Assembly: GCF_003664255.1 (NCBI RefSeq)
Contig: NZ_RCCV01000001.1
Span: 1,116,001-1,180,000 of the forward strand
Length of the DNA stretch: 64,000 nt
Direction of reading: 5' to 3'
Source: Micromonospora sp. M71_S20
GTDB taxonomy: Bacteria; Actinomycetota; Actinomycetes; Mycobacteriales; Micromonosporaceae
The notes under the pieces were generated by a model. That model was given only the letters and a program-made list of their open reading frames with translations, was not told where the DNA came from and made no database searches. The position numbers and the translations under genes were made by a program. This document shows positions 1-7,950 of this stretch, one piece after another (the stretch's first letter is position 1; each line of letters begins with the position of its first letter).

Positions 1-3000
1 AGGTCACGCACCCCGTGCACCGCCACCAGGTGCCGGGCCACCACCGCACCCAGCGCGCCGGACGCACCGGACACCAGCACCGTCCCGGAGCCGAAGTCCG
101 TCTCGACCGGGTCGGCGGTGGTTGCCCGGGCCAGCCGGGCGGCGTGCGGAACGCCGTCGCGGACCACGAGCTGCGGCTCGTCGTCGGCCAGCACCACGTC
201 GCCGTCGACCAGGACGACGCGGTCGGGGTGCTCGGCCTGGACCGAGCGGACGAACCCCCACACGGCGGCGCCCGCGAGGTCGGTGACGTCCTCGCCGGGC
301 AGGGCCACCGCGCCCCGGGTACGCACGACGATGCGCGGGCCGGTGGGCTCGGCCAGCCACGACGTGAGCTCGTCGAGGACGCGGTGCAGCACGGTGCGGA
401 CGCCGGCCGGGGTGTCCGTCGGGGCGGGGCCGGGCGGGAACGTGGTCGTGTCGAGCACCCGCACGTCCCTGTCCTGCTCCCCGGCGGCCGGCACGGGGGT
501 CCAGGTCAGCTCGTACAGCGAGTCGTGGTGGCCCGGGCGGGCGTCGAGCGCGCCGACCGGCCGGGTCTCCAGCCTGCCCACCGACACCACGGGGGCGCCC
601 GTGCCGTCAGTCGCGGTGATCGCCCAGCCGGACTCGACCGGCACGATGCGGACCCGCAGGGCGGCGGCGTTCGTGGCGTGCAGCACCACCTGCTGCCACG
701 AGAACGGCAGCACGGCGCTCCCCGTACCGGCCTGGTCGGCCAGCAGCGGGGCGTGCAGGGCCGCGTCCAGCAGGGCGGGGTGCAGCGCGAAGCGCTCGTC
801 CGCCTCGGGGAGTGCGACGTCGGCGAACAGTTCGTCGCCGCGTTCCCACACGGCCGTGACGCCACGGAACGCCCGCCCGTACTCGTAACCGGAGTCGGCG
901 AGCCGGTCGTAGGCGTCGGTCAGGTCGACCGGCCGGGCGTCGGCGGGGGGCCACTCGGTCACGGTGTCCGGCGCGGTGACCGCCTCCGCGGTGACGAGTC
1001 CGGTGGCGTGCGCCGTCCAGCTCTCGGTGTGCTCGCCGCGCGAGTGGATCTCGACGGTGCGGCGGCCCTGCTCGTCCGGCTCGCCGACGCGCAGCCGCAG
1101 CTGCACCGCGCCGTCGGCGGGCAGGACCAGCGGGGCGACGGTGGTCAACTCCTCCACCACCGGGCAGCCGACCGCGTCCGCGGCGTGCACCGCGAGTTCG
1201 ACGAGCGCCGCACCCGGGACGAGCACGGCGCCGGCGACGACGTGGTCGGCGAGCCACGGGTGGGTGCCGGTCGACAGCCGGCCGGTGTAGACGACGCCGT
1301 CGAAGTCGGGCAGCGCGACGGCCGCGCCGAGCAGGGGGTGCTCGGTGTCGGCGAGCCCGAGCCGGCTCGCCGCCCCGGTCGCGGCCGCGTTCTCCACCCA
1401 GTACCGCTGGCGCTCGAAGGGATACGTCGGCAGCTCGGTGGCCCGGGCGCCGGCGAAGAAGGTGGGCCAGTCGACGGGGACGCCGTGGGTGTGGAGGGCG
1501 GCGACGGCCCTGACGAGGGTCGCGGGTTCGGGTTGTCCGCGGCGCATGGTGGCGATGGCGGTGGTGTCGCCGGTGGCGGCGGCGGTGGCGAGGACGGTGT
1601 CGGGGCCGATTTCGAGGAAGGTGTCGACGTTGCAGGTGGTGGTGAGGGTGGTGATGGCGTCGTGGAAGCGGACGGTGTGGCGGACCTGCTCGACCCAGTG
1701 GTCGGGGGTGGGGGTGAGGGGTCGGCCGGTGAGGGTGGAGGTGACGGGGATGGTGGGTTGCCGGTGGATGACGGACGCGGCGACGGCGCGGTAGTCGTCG
1801 AGCATGGGGTCCATCAGGTGGGAGTGGAAGGCGTGGGAGACGGTGAGGCGTTTCGTGCGGTGGCCCTGTGCGGCGAGTGCTTCGGCGGTGCTGAGGGTGG
1901 CGGTCTCGTCGCCGGAGAGGACGAGGTCGGTGGCGGTGTTGACGGCGGCGATGCCGACGGTGTCGGTGAGGTGGTCGGTGACCTGGTCCTCGGTGGCCTG
2001 TACGGCGATCATGGCGCCGCCGGTGGGGAGGTTCTGCATGAGGCGGGCGCGGGCGGTGACGAGGGTGGCGGCGTCGGTGAGGTCGAGGATGCCGGCGATG
2101 TGGGCGGCGGTGAGTTCGCCGATGGAGTGTCCGGCGAGGTGGTCGGGGCGGATGCCCCAGGATTCGACGAGTCGGTAGAGGGCGACTTCGAAGGCGAACA
2201 GGGCGGGTTGGGTGTAGCCGGTCTGGTGCAGCTCGTCGGTGTCGATGACCTCGCGTAGGGGCCGGTCGAGATGCTTGTCCAGGGCGGCGCACACGTCGTC
2301 GAACGCGGCGGCGAAGACGGGGTAGGCGGCGGCGAGTTCGGCGCCCATGCCCAACCGCTGCGCCCCCTGCCCCGTGAACAGGAACGCCAACCGGCCGCCC
2401 GTGCCCGCGGGGGTCGGCTGCACGCCGGCCTCCAGCGCGCGTACCAGCTCCTCGGTGTCGCGGCCCACCACCGCGGCGCGGTGCTCGAACGCGGTGCGCC
2501 CCACGGCCAGCGTGAACCCGACGGCCAGGGCGAACCCGGCGTCCCGGGGGTCGCGGCCCGCCACCGCGCCGGCCAGGCGCGCGGCCTGTGCCCGTACCGC
2601 CTCCGGCGTCCGTCCGGAGAGGACCCACGGGATCACCGGCGGTTCGGCCGCGGCGACCGGCTCGGGGGACTCCGCCGGCTCCGGCTCCTCCAGCACCACG
2701 TGGGCGTTGGTGCCGCTGATGCCGAACGACGACACGGCGGCACGACGCGGACGGTCGCCGGCGGGCCACGCCACCGGCTCGGTCAGCAGCGACACCGCCC
2801 CCGCCGACCAGTCGACCTTCGGGGACGGCTCGTCGACGTGCAGCGTGCGCGGCAGCAGCCCGTGCCGCAGCGCGCCCACCATCTTGATCAGGCCGGCGAC
2901 GCCGGCCGCGGCCTGGGTGTGACCGATGTTCGACTTGATCGAGCCCAGCCACAGCGGCCGGTCCCGGTCGCGCCCGTAGGTGGCCAGGATCGCCTGCGCC

Positions 3001-4016
3001 TCGATCGGGTCGCCCAGGACGGTGCCCGTGCCGTGCGCCTCGACCACGTCGACCTGGCTCGCCGACAGCCGCGCGTTGGCCAGCGCGGCCCGGATCACCC
3101 GCTGCTGCGCCGGCCCGTTCGGGGCGGTCAGGCCGTTCGAGGCCCCGTCGGAGTTGACCGCCGTGCCCCGGACCACCGCCAGCACCCGGTGGCCGTTGCG
3201 CCGCGCGTCCGACAGCCGCTCCACCACGAGCACGCCGACGCCCTCGGACCAGCCGGTCCCGTCGGCGGCGGCGGCGAAGGACTTGCAGCGGCCGTCCGGC
3301 GACAGCCCGCGCTGCCGGGAGAACTCGATGAAGGTCTCCGGGGTCGCCATCACCGTCACGCCGCCGGCCAGCGCCAGCGTGCACTCGCCGTTGCGCAGCG
3401 CCTGCCCGGCCAGGTGCAGGGCCACCAGCGACGACGAGCACGCCGTGTCGACGGTGACCGCCGGCCCCTCCAGCCCGAACGTGTACGCCACCCGGCCCGA
3501 GGCGATCGAGCCCGTGGAGCTGTTGCCCGCGTAGTCGTGGTACATCATCCCGGCGAACACGCCGGTGGCACTGCCCCGCAGCCCCGCCGGGTCGATGCCG
3601 GCGTTCTCCAACGCCTCCCACGAGGTCTCCAGCAGCAGCCGCTGCTGCGGGTCCGTGGTCAACGCCTCGCGTGGGCTGATCCCGAAGAACTCGGCGTCGA
3701 AGTCCGCGGCGTCGGGCAGGAAGCCGCCCTCCCGGGTGTACGACCGGCCCGGGGCGCCCGGGTTCGGGTCGTACAACTCCCCCACGTTCCAGCCCCGGTC
3801 GGTGGGGAAGCCGCCGATCCCGTCGCGTCCGGCGGCGACCAGCTCCCACAGGTCCTCCGGCGTACGCACGCCCCCCGGATACCGGCACGCCATGCCGACG
3901 ATCGCGATGGGCTCGTGCGCGGCCTCCTCCGCGTCGCGCAGCTTCCGCCGCGTCTCGCGCAGCTCCGCTGTCGTCCGCCTGAGGTAGTCGAGCAGCTTTT
4001 CCTCGTTGTCGGGCAT
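1..4016 (-). CDS. Modular type I polyketide synthase (KS-AT-DH-KR...), C-terminus beyond the window
   Basis: Reading leftward from ATG at 4016 (GGAG about 8 nt upstream), the frame is open to the window edge, so only about 1338 residues are seen. The N-terminus is a short charged docking-like helix, so the protein probably receives its chain from another subunit. The KS follows, with Cys193 in DTACSSS, the HGTGT motif and a KSNIGH-type histidine. The AT has nucleophile Ser631 in GHSIGE and HAFH at 728-731, the usual malonyl-CoA signature. The DH keeps HxxxGxxxxP at His925 and a later DxxxH. A KR begins near residue 1315 with GASGALG and is cut by the edge. All visible catalytic residues are intact. 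The KR and DH would give an alpha,beta-unsaturated acyl chain, the substrate type that ScoD-like enzymes use in glycine addition. Codon usage changes sharply inside the AT (about 1480-2345). Confidence 0.93.
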   Translation of the reverse strand, partial: MPDNEEKLLDYLRRTTAELRETRRKLRDAEEAAHEPIAIVGMACRYPGGVRTPEDLWELVAAGRDGIGGFPTDRGWNVGELYDPNPGAPGRSYTREGGFLPDAADFDAEFFGISPREALTTDPQQRLLLETSWEALENAGIDPAGLRGSATGVFAGMMYHDYAGNSSTGSIASGRVAYTFGLEGPAVTVDTACSSSLVALHLAGQALRNGECTLALAGGVTVMATPETFIEFSRQRGLSPDGRCKSFAAAADGTGWSEGVGVLVVERLSDARRNGHRVLAVVRGTAVNSDGASNGLTAPNGPAQQRVIRAALANARLSASQVDVVEAHGTGTVLGDPIEAQAILATYGRDRDRPLWLGSIKSNIGHTQAAAGVAGLIKMVGALRHGLLPRTLHVDEPSPKVDWSAGAVSLLTEPVAWPAGDRPRRAAVSSFGISGTNAHVVLEEPEPAESPEPVAAAEPPVIPWVLSGRTPEAVRAQAARLAGAVAGRDPRDAGFALAVGFTLAVGRTAFEHRAAVVGRDTEELVRALEAGVQPTPAGTGGRLAFLFTGQGAQRLGMGAELAAAYPVFAAAFDDVCAALDKHLDRPLREVIDTDELHQTGYTQPALFAFEVALYRLVESWGIRPDHLAGHSIGELTAAHIAGILDLTDAATLVTARARLMQNLPTGGAMIAVQATEDQVTDHLTDTVGIAAVNTATDLVLSGDETATLSTAEALAAQGHRTKRLTVSHAFHSHLMDPMLDDYRAVAASVIHRQPTIPVTSTLTGRPLTPTPDHWVEQVRHTVRFHDAITTLTTTCNVDTFLEIGPDTVLATAAATGDTTAIATMRRGQPEPATLVRAVAALHTHGVPVDWPTFFAGARATELPTYPFERQRYWVENAAATGAASRLGLADTEHPLLGAAVALPDFDGVVYTGRLSTGTHPWLADHVVAGAVLVPGAALVELAVHAADAVGCPVVEELTTVAPLVLPADGAVQLRLRVGEPDEQGRRTVEIHSRGEHTESWTAHATGLVTAEAVTAPDTVTEWPPADARPVDLTDAYDRLADSGYEYGRAFRGVTAVWERGDELFADVALPEADERFALHPALLDAALHAPLLADQAGTGSAVLPFSWQQVVLHATNAAALRVRIVPVESGWAITATDGTGAPVVSVGRLETRPVGALDARPGHHDSLYELTWTPVPAAGEQDRDVRVLDTTTFPPGPAPTDTPAGVRTVLHRVLDELTSWLAEPTGPRIVVRTRGAVALPGEDVTDLAGAAVWGFVRSVQAEHPDRVVLVDGDVVLADDEPQLVVRDGVPHAARLARATTADPVETDFGSGTVLVSGASGALGAVVARHLVAVHGVRD
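1480..2345 (-). other. Compositional island covering most of the AT domain
   Basis: Within the PKS gene the coding strand becomes almost free of G at third positions and rich in C between roughly 1480 and 2345. On the plus strand this reads as long G-rich tracts. The KS upstream and DH downstream have ordinary mixed C/G third positions. The stretch starts just after the first conserved AT motif and ends in the post-AT linker, so it matches the functional AT unit. The SARP gene at 39716-40495 has the same bias. A recombined AT cassette is the simplest inference. Confidence 0.6.
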
Positions 4017-4055
4017 CGACGTCACTCCAAGAGCGGACCGGTAGGGGATCGTGTG

Positions 4056-4391
4056 TCAGAGCGGGACGTGCCCGTGCGCGCCGCGTCGCCGGACGGGGCC
4101 GGCGGCGAGCGAGGGCACGGGACGGGCCCGGGTTTCCTCCGGGCGGACGACCTCGTCGACCACGCCGAGGTCGAGTGCGCGGTCGGGGCCGCCCACGACG
4201 CGCACGTGAGCTACGACGCCTCGCGCCACGAGTTCGCGGCGTCCGGTCTCTCCGGGCGCCGCGATCGTCGTGCGGTGGATGGCGGCGACCTCGGCGAGGG
4301 CGTCGAGCGGCGTGCCGCCGCGCCACCGCGCCGGCCCGGGCAGCCGGTACAGCGGGGCACGGGTGTCGCGCCCGATGGTCGCCGCGGTCAT
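4056..4391 (-). CDS. Short protein resembling the C-terminus of acyl-CoA carboxylase beta subunit
   Basis: This 111-residue ORF begins 5 bp after the ligase stop and ends 39 bp before the PKS start, so it sits inside the same minus-strand operon. The tail looks like the last 40 residues of carboxyltransferase (AccD/PccB) subunits: LGVVDEVVRPEETR matches the usual RGYVDAVIxPxxTR, and the final HGHVPL matches the family's closing HGNIPL. Full-length family members are about 520 residues, so the active-site part is absent. It may be a decayed remnant or a small protein that kept a binding surface. Third positions are GC-rich throughout, which supports translation. The homology call is by eye and moderate. 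Confidence 0.55.
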   Translation of the reverse strand: MTAATIGRDTRAPLYRLPGPARWRGGTPLDALAEVAAIHRTTIAAPGETGRRELVARGVVAHVRVVGGPDRALDLGVVDEVVRPEETRARPVPSLAAGPVRRRGAHGHVPL

Positions 4392-4396
4392 CGCGC

Positions 4397-5965
4397 TCAG
4401 CTCACCCTGCGCTCGTGACCCTGCCAGAATCGCTCACGCAGCTCACGGCGCAGGATCTTGCCGCTGGGGTTGCGGGGCACCCGGTCGATGAACTCGTAGT
4501 GCAGGGGCTGCTTGAAGGCGGCGAGCTTGCCGCGCAGGTGCAGGGCGAGGTCGCTCTCGGTGAGCTGCTGGCCCTCGACCGGCACCACGAACGCGTGCAC
4601 GGCCTCGCCCCAGCGCTCGTCGGGCACGCCCACGACCGCCGACTCGGCGACCAGCGGGTGGCGGCCGATGACGTGCTCGACCTCCGCGGGGTAGACGTTC
4701 TCCCCCGCCACGATGATCATGTCCTTGATCCGGTCCCGGATGAACAGGTAGCCGTCCTCGTCCAGCACGCCGGCGTCACCGGTCACGACCCAGCCGTCGA
4801 CAAGCGTCTTCGCCGTGGCCTCGGGCATGTTCCAGTACTCGACCATCGCCGCCGGGGTCCGCAGCCAGACCTCGCCGATCTCGCCGGGCGGCAGCGGCTG
4901 GCCCTTGTCGTCGGCGACCTTGACCTCGAAACCCGGGTAGGGACGCCCCGCCGCCTGCATCCTGCCGCTGTCCGGCGTGTGGTCGGCCGGGGGCAGGCAG
5001 ATGGCCGTGTTGCCGGTCTCGGTCAGGCCGTAGATCTGGGCGAACTCGCAGCCGAAGCCCTCGACGCAGCGGGCCAGCAGCGCCGCCGAGATGGGCGCGC
5101 CGCCGTAGACCACCTTGCGGAGCGAGGTGAAGTCCTCCCTCGACACGCCGGGCTCCGCCAGCAGCAGCCGCAGCATCGCGGGCACCAGGCAGGCGGTGGT
5201 GACCCGCAGCGTCCTGATCAGCTCGACCGCGCCCGCCGTGGTGAACTCGCGCATCACCACGTTCGTCACGCCCGACACGAAGCCCTGCGTCGCCCACCAC
5301 AGGCCGCCGATGTGGAAACCGGCCATGCCGACGAGGCTGACGTCGCCCTCGCGCCAGTCGATCCAGTCCAGCTCCGCCGAGGCGAGCGCCTGGCGGACCG
5401 CGAAGAAGCTGCGGTGCGCGAGGACGACGCCCTTCGGCAGCCCGGTCGTGCCACTGGTGTACATCTGCACCAGCGGCGTGTCGGGGGTGACCCTGGCCAG
5501 CACGTTCGCGTCCGGCTGCGCCGAGACCCAGGCGGTGAAGCCGGCGCCGGCGGCACCCGGCTCGTCGAGCCCGACCACCCCGGTCAGCGTCGGCAGTTCC
5601 GCCGCCAGCTTCTCGGCGGTGGCGGCCGAGTCGGCGTCGACGAAGAGCAGGGCGGCGCCGGAGTCGCGCAGGATGTGCTCGACCTCGCCGGCGGCCAACC
5701 GCCAGTTGATCGGCACCAGCACCACGCCCGTCTTGGCGGCGCCGAAGAGCAGCTCGTAGTAGTGCTCGGACTCCCTGCCCAGGTAGGCGATGCGGTCGCC
5801 GGGGCGCAGGCCCGCCGCCTGGAGGCCGCGCGCGACCTGGTTGCTGACGCGGTGCAGGGTGGCGTAGTCGACGCGCCGGCCCTCGCAGACCATGGCGACG
5901 ACGTCCGGCTGCTGGACGGCGTGCCTGCGCACCACGTCGACGAGGGTGCGCAACTGAACAGTCAC
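4397..5965 (-). CDS. Acyl-CoA/acyl-ACP synthetase, ScoC/FadD10-like
   Basis: The 522-residue ANL-superfamily ligase starts at GTG (5965) behind GAGGAGG. It carries the phosphate-binding loop YTSGTTGLPKG, the adenylate motif YGLTETG, the hinge region TGDAGVLDEDGY and a C-terminal catalytic lysine in NPSGKILRRE. Such enzymes activate a fatty acid as acyl-AMP and load it onto CoA or a carrier protein. The gene directly follows an FcoT-like thioesterase, the same pairing as fcoT-fadD10 (Rv0098-Rv0099) and scoD-scoC in isonitrile lipopeptide clusters. That context suggests it loads the fatty acyl chain onto the stand-alone ACP at 23202. Substrate chain length cannot be read from sequence. Confidence 0.88.
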   Translation of the reverse strand: MTVQLRTLVDVVRRHAVQQPDVVAMVCEGRRVDYATLHRVSNQVARGLQAAGLRPGDRIAYLGRESEHYYELLFGAAKTGVVLVPINWRLAAGEVEHILRDSGAALLFVDADSAATAEKLAAELPTLTGVVGLDEPGAAGAGFTAWVSAQPDANVLARVTPDTPLVQMYTSGTTGLPKGVVLAHRSFFAVRQALASAELDWIDWREGDVSLVGMAGFHIGGLWWATQGFVSGVTNVVMREFTTAGAVELIRTLRVTTACLVPAMLRLLLAEPGVSREDFTSLRKVVYGGAPISAALLARCVEGFGCEFAQIYGLTETGNTAICLPPADHTPDSGRMQAAGRPYPGFEVKVADDKGQPLPPGEIGEVWLRTPAAMVEYWNMPEATAKTLVDGWVVTGDAGVLDEDGYLFIRDRIKDMIIVAGENVYPAEVEHVIGRHPLVAESAVVGVPDERWGEAVHAFVVPVEGQQLTESDLALHLRGKLAAFKQPLHYEFIDRVPRNPSGKILRRELRERFWQGHERRVS

Positions 5966-6001
5966 CGGGTCCTCCTCAGGGGACGTGCGGGTGGGGGCGG
6001 C

Positions 6002-6574
6002 TCAGGCCGCGTCGGCCTGGAAACGCATGCCGGGCGGGTTGACCAGCGCCATCCGCACCTCGCCGTCGGCGACGCCGCCCTGGGCGTCCCAGAAGCGCCA
6101 GGGCATGTCGATGATCTGGACCGGCTTGCTGCGGTTGCGCTCGCTGAACTCGGCGAAGGACACCTCGCCGCGGAACGACGACGAGTCGATCGGCCGGCGG
6201 AACCTGCTGGTGAAGTTCGCGATGAGCATGTCCGGCAGCTGCTTGGCCCAGTAGTCGTCCATCGTCCACGCGGCCAGCGCGGGAACCGTCCGGTCCTGGA
6301 CGCACTTGGCGATCAGGTAGTACATGAGCTGGTTGAAGCAGATGTTCACCTCGACCGAGTTGAGGTGACCGGTGTCGTCGATGTAGCACGGGTACGGGAT
6401 GGCGAACTCGCCCTCCGCGCTCGCCAGCCCGTTGGCGACGGTGACCGTCGCGGACTTCAGGTACTGGGTCTTCGGCCTCGCGTACGGGCGCAGCACGTCC
6501 GAAAGCAGTCCCGGGTCGTTGGCAAATGTCGCACGCCCGATAGGCGCACTGTTCTTCACCGGCGATGTGGTCAT
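6002..6574 (-). CDS. FcoT/ScoD-like hot-dog thioesterase of isonitrile lipopeptide type
   Basis: The protein is 190 residues if started at ATG 6574, which has a strong AAAGGAGG six bases upstream; an in-frame GTG at 6595 would place that ribosome site inside the gene. The sequence resembles the FcoT family (Rv0098), recognisable from the IPYPCYIDDTGHLNSVE and FNQLMYYLIAKCV stretches. In the Sco pathway the homologue ScoD is known to add glycine to an alpha,beta-unsaturated acyl-ACP and then release the N-carboxymethyl beta-amino acid, the substrate of the ScoE oxygenase. A ScoE-like gene lies at 23532. The ligase follows after 36 bp. The family assignment is from memory of motif patterns; the detailed role is inferred from neighbours. 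Confidence 0.8.
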   Translation of the reverse strand: MTTSPVKNSAPIGRATFANDPGLLSDVLRPYARPKTQYLKSATVTVANGLASAEGEFAIPYPCYIDDTGHLNSVEVNICFNQLMYYLIAKCVQDRTVPALAAWTMDDYWAKQLPDMLIANFTSRFRRPIDSSSFRGEVSFAEFSERNRSKPVQIIDMPWRFWDAQGGVADGEVRMALVNPPGMRFQADAA

Positions 6575-6629
6575 TGCTATTCCTCCTTTGCGCACGAGTG
6601 CGAAATTGAAGGTAATCGCGGCCGGTCCA

Positions 6630-7700
6630 TCACCCGGTAACAGCGGAAGAACTGAGCCGGCGCCCCTGGCGGGCCCGACCGACGAGCCGGTCCAGCAGCA
6701 TGTCGGAGGTGAGCGACAGATCGGCCAGGAGCGGGTCGGTCGACAGCAGCGCCAGGTGCAGCGCCTGGATCCGCTCCGAGGGCTCGATGCCGAGTTCGCC
6801 CATCATCCGCCGGCGGAACCGCAGGTAGACCTCCAGCGCCGCCGGCGTGCGGCCCGACCGGTGCAGCGCGAGCATCAGCATCGTGTGCGCCGACTCGTGC
6901 AGCGGGTGCTCCACGACCAGCGACGCGAGCTCGGAGGTCGCCTCCCGGTGCCGGCCCAGGCACAGGTCGGCGTCGATCCTGGTGGTGTACGCGTAGAACC
7001 GGCGCTCCTCGAGCCGCGCGGCCTGGGCGCGCAACTGCGGGCCCCACTGGCCCTGGTGCACGACGTTGCCACGCCAGAGCGCCAGCGCCCGGCGCAGATG
7101 CGCGCCCGCCTGCTCGTAGTCGCCCGCGTGCATCGCCGCGGTGCCCGCCGTGACCAGCTCGTCGAACTCGACGATGTCGAGCTGCTTCGGGTCCACCCGC
7201 AGCGTGTAGCCCCCGGAGCAGGTGAGCAGGACGTCGCGCGCGATGTCCTCGACGGAGCCGCCGAGCACGCCGCGGAAGAGCTTGCGCACCTTGAACATGT
7301 ACGTCTGAAGGGTGGCGTGGGCGGTGCGGGGCGCCCCCGTGCTCCACAGCTCCCGTACGAGCACCGACGCGCCGACCGGCTGGTTCGCGTTGAACAGCAA
7401 CGCGGACAGGACCAGCCGCAGCTTCGGTGCGCTCGGTGCGATGTCGACCCCGTCGTGCCGGATGACGAGCGGTCCGAGCAGTTCGAACCGCAGTCCGGCG
7501 AGCGGGTTTCCCGCCGGGTGCCGCGGCGGCGCGACCGGCGGCGGCTCGGGGCGCCGGATCTCCGTTGCGGGGTCGGCCGCCGACTCCAGCAACGCGGCGA
7601 GGAGCGTCAGTTTCTCCTCGTGCGACATCGATCCCAGTTCCGCAAACTTGGTAATCATTTCGCCGACCTCGCTATCAGTCGGATCCACCGCACTTTCCAC
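6630..7700 (-). CDS. SARP-family transcriptional activator
   Basis: This 356-residue protein has an unusual 65-residue N-terminal extension, then the OmpR-like winged helix typical of SARPs (FELLGPLVIRHDG, then LRLVLSALLFNANQPV), then the bacterial transcriptional activation domain with the DIVEFDELV and ALALWRG signatures. There is no NB-ARC ATPase domain, so it is a small SARP. The start is taken as GTG 7700; an internal ATG near residue 15 is possible. It is the first gene of the operon running into the thioesterase, ligase and PKS (55 bp gap) and diverges from the YcaO gene. Heptamer repeats lie in the shared intergenic region, so it probably activates both directions. Confidence 0.92.
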   Translation of the reverse strand: MESAVDPTDSEVGEMITKFAELGSMSHEEKLTLLAALLESAADPATEIRRPEPPPVAPPRHPAGNPLAGLRFELLGPLVIRHDGVDIAPSAPKLRLVLSALLFNANQPVGASVLVRELWSTGAPRTAHATLQTYMFKVRKLFRGVLGGSVEDIARDVLLTCSGGYTLRVDPKQLDIVEFDELVTAGTAAMHAGDYEQAGAHLRRALALWRGNVVHQGQWGPQLRAQAARLEERRFYAYTTRIDADLCLGRHREATSELASLVVEHPLHESAHTMLMLALHRSGRTPAALEVYLRFRRRMMGELGIEPSERIQALHLALLSTDPLLADLSLTSDMLLDRLVGRARQGRRLSSSAVTG

Positions 7701-7808
7701 CGCCGACGAGTGGTGTCGGCGTACTGGTTCCGTGACGGGAGCGACGATTCCGACCAGGGGGAGTCAGGACAGGCTTCCACGCTATTCCAAGTCAAGGTCG
7801 AGCCGATA

Positions 7809-7858
7809 GTGACCGCGTCATGGACGGGCGTGACCAAACGAGGGGGGAGCATGTGACC
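7809..7858 (+). repeat. Three GTGACC direct repeats at about 22-bp spacing
   Basis: GTGACC occurs at 7809-7814, 7830-7835 and 7853-7858, offsets of 21 and 23 bp, in the divergent region between the SARP and the YcaO gene. Two-turn spacing of short direct repeats is the arrangement known for SARP and PhoP-like binding. Read on the minus strand (GGTCAC) they lie upstream of the SARP gene. Function is inferred. Confidence 0.4.
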
Positions 7859-7895
7859 GCGGCACTTGCCCGCAGCCTGCGCTGCCGCGAGGCTG

Positions 7896-7924
7896 GCTGG
7901 AGGCACGCTGGAGTGTCGCTGGAG
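7896..7924 (+). promoter_or_regulatory. Candidate SARP operator: three perfect GCTGGAG heptamers every 11 bp
   Basis: GCTGGAG is present at 7896-7902, 7907-7913 and 7918-7924, exactly 11 bp apart. SARP proteins are known to bind heptameric direct repeats with 11- or 22-bp periodicity just upstream of a weak -10. The last copy ends 26 bp before the ATG of the cyclodehydratase gene, so the transcript leader would be very short. Confidence 0.6.
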
Positions 7925-7950
7925 CGGCACTGGTCGAGCAGGGAGCAGCC

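Noticed and set aside
15-2258. A 747-codon open frame on the plus strand.
   Set aside because: It is the complement of the PKS gene, Gly/Val/Asp-rich without domains, and arises from the G-rich third-position bias.
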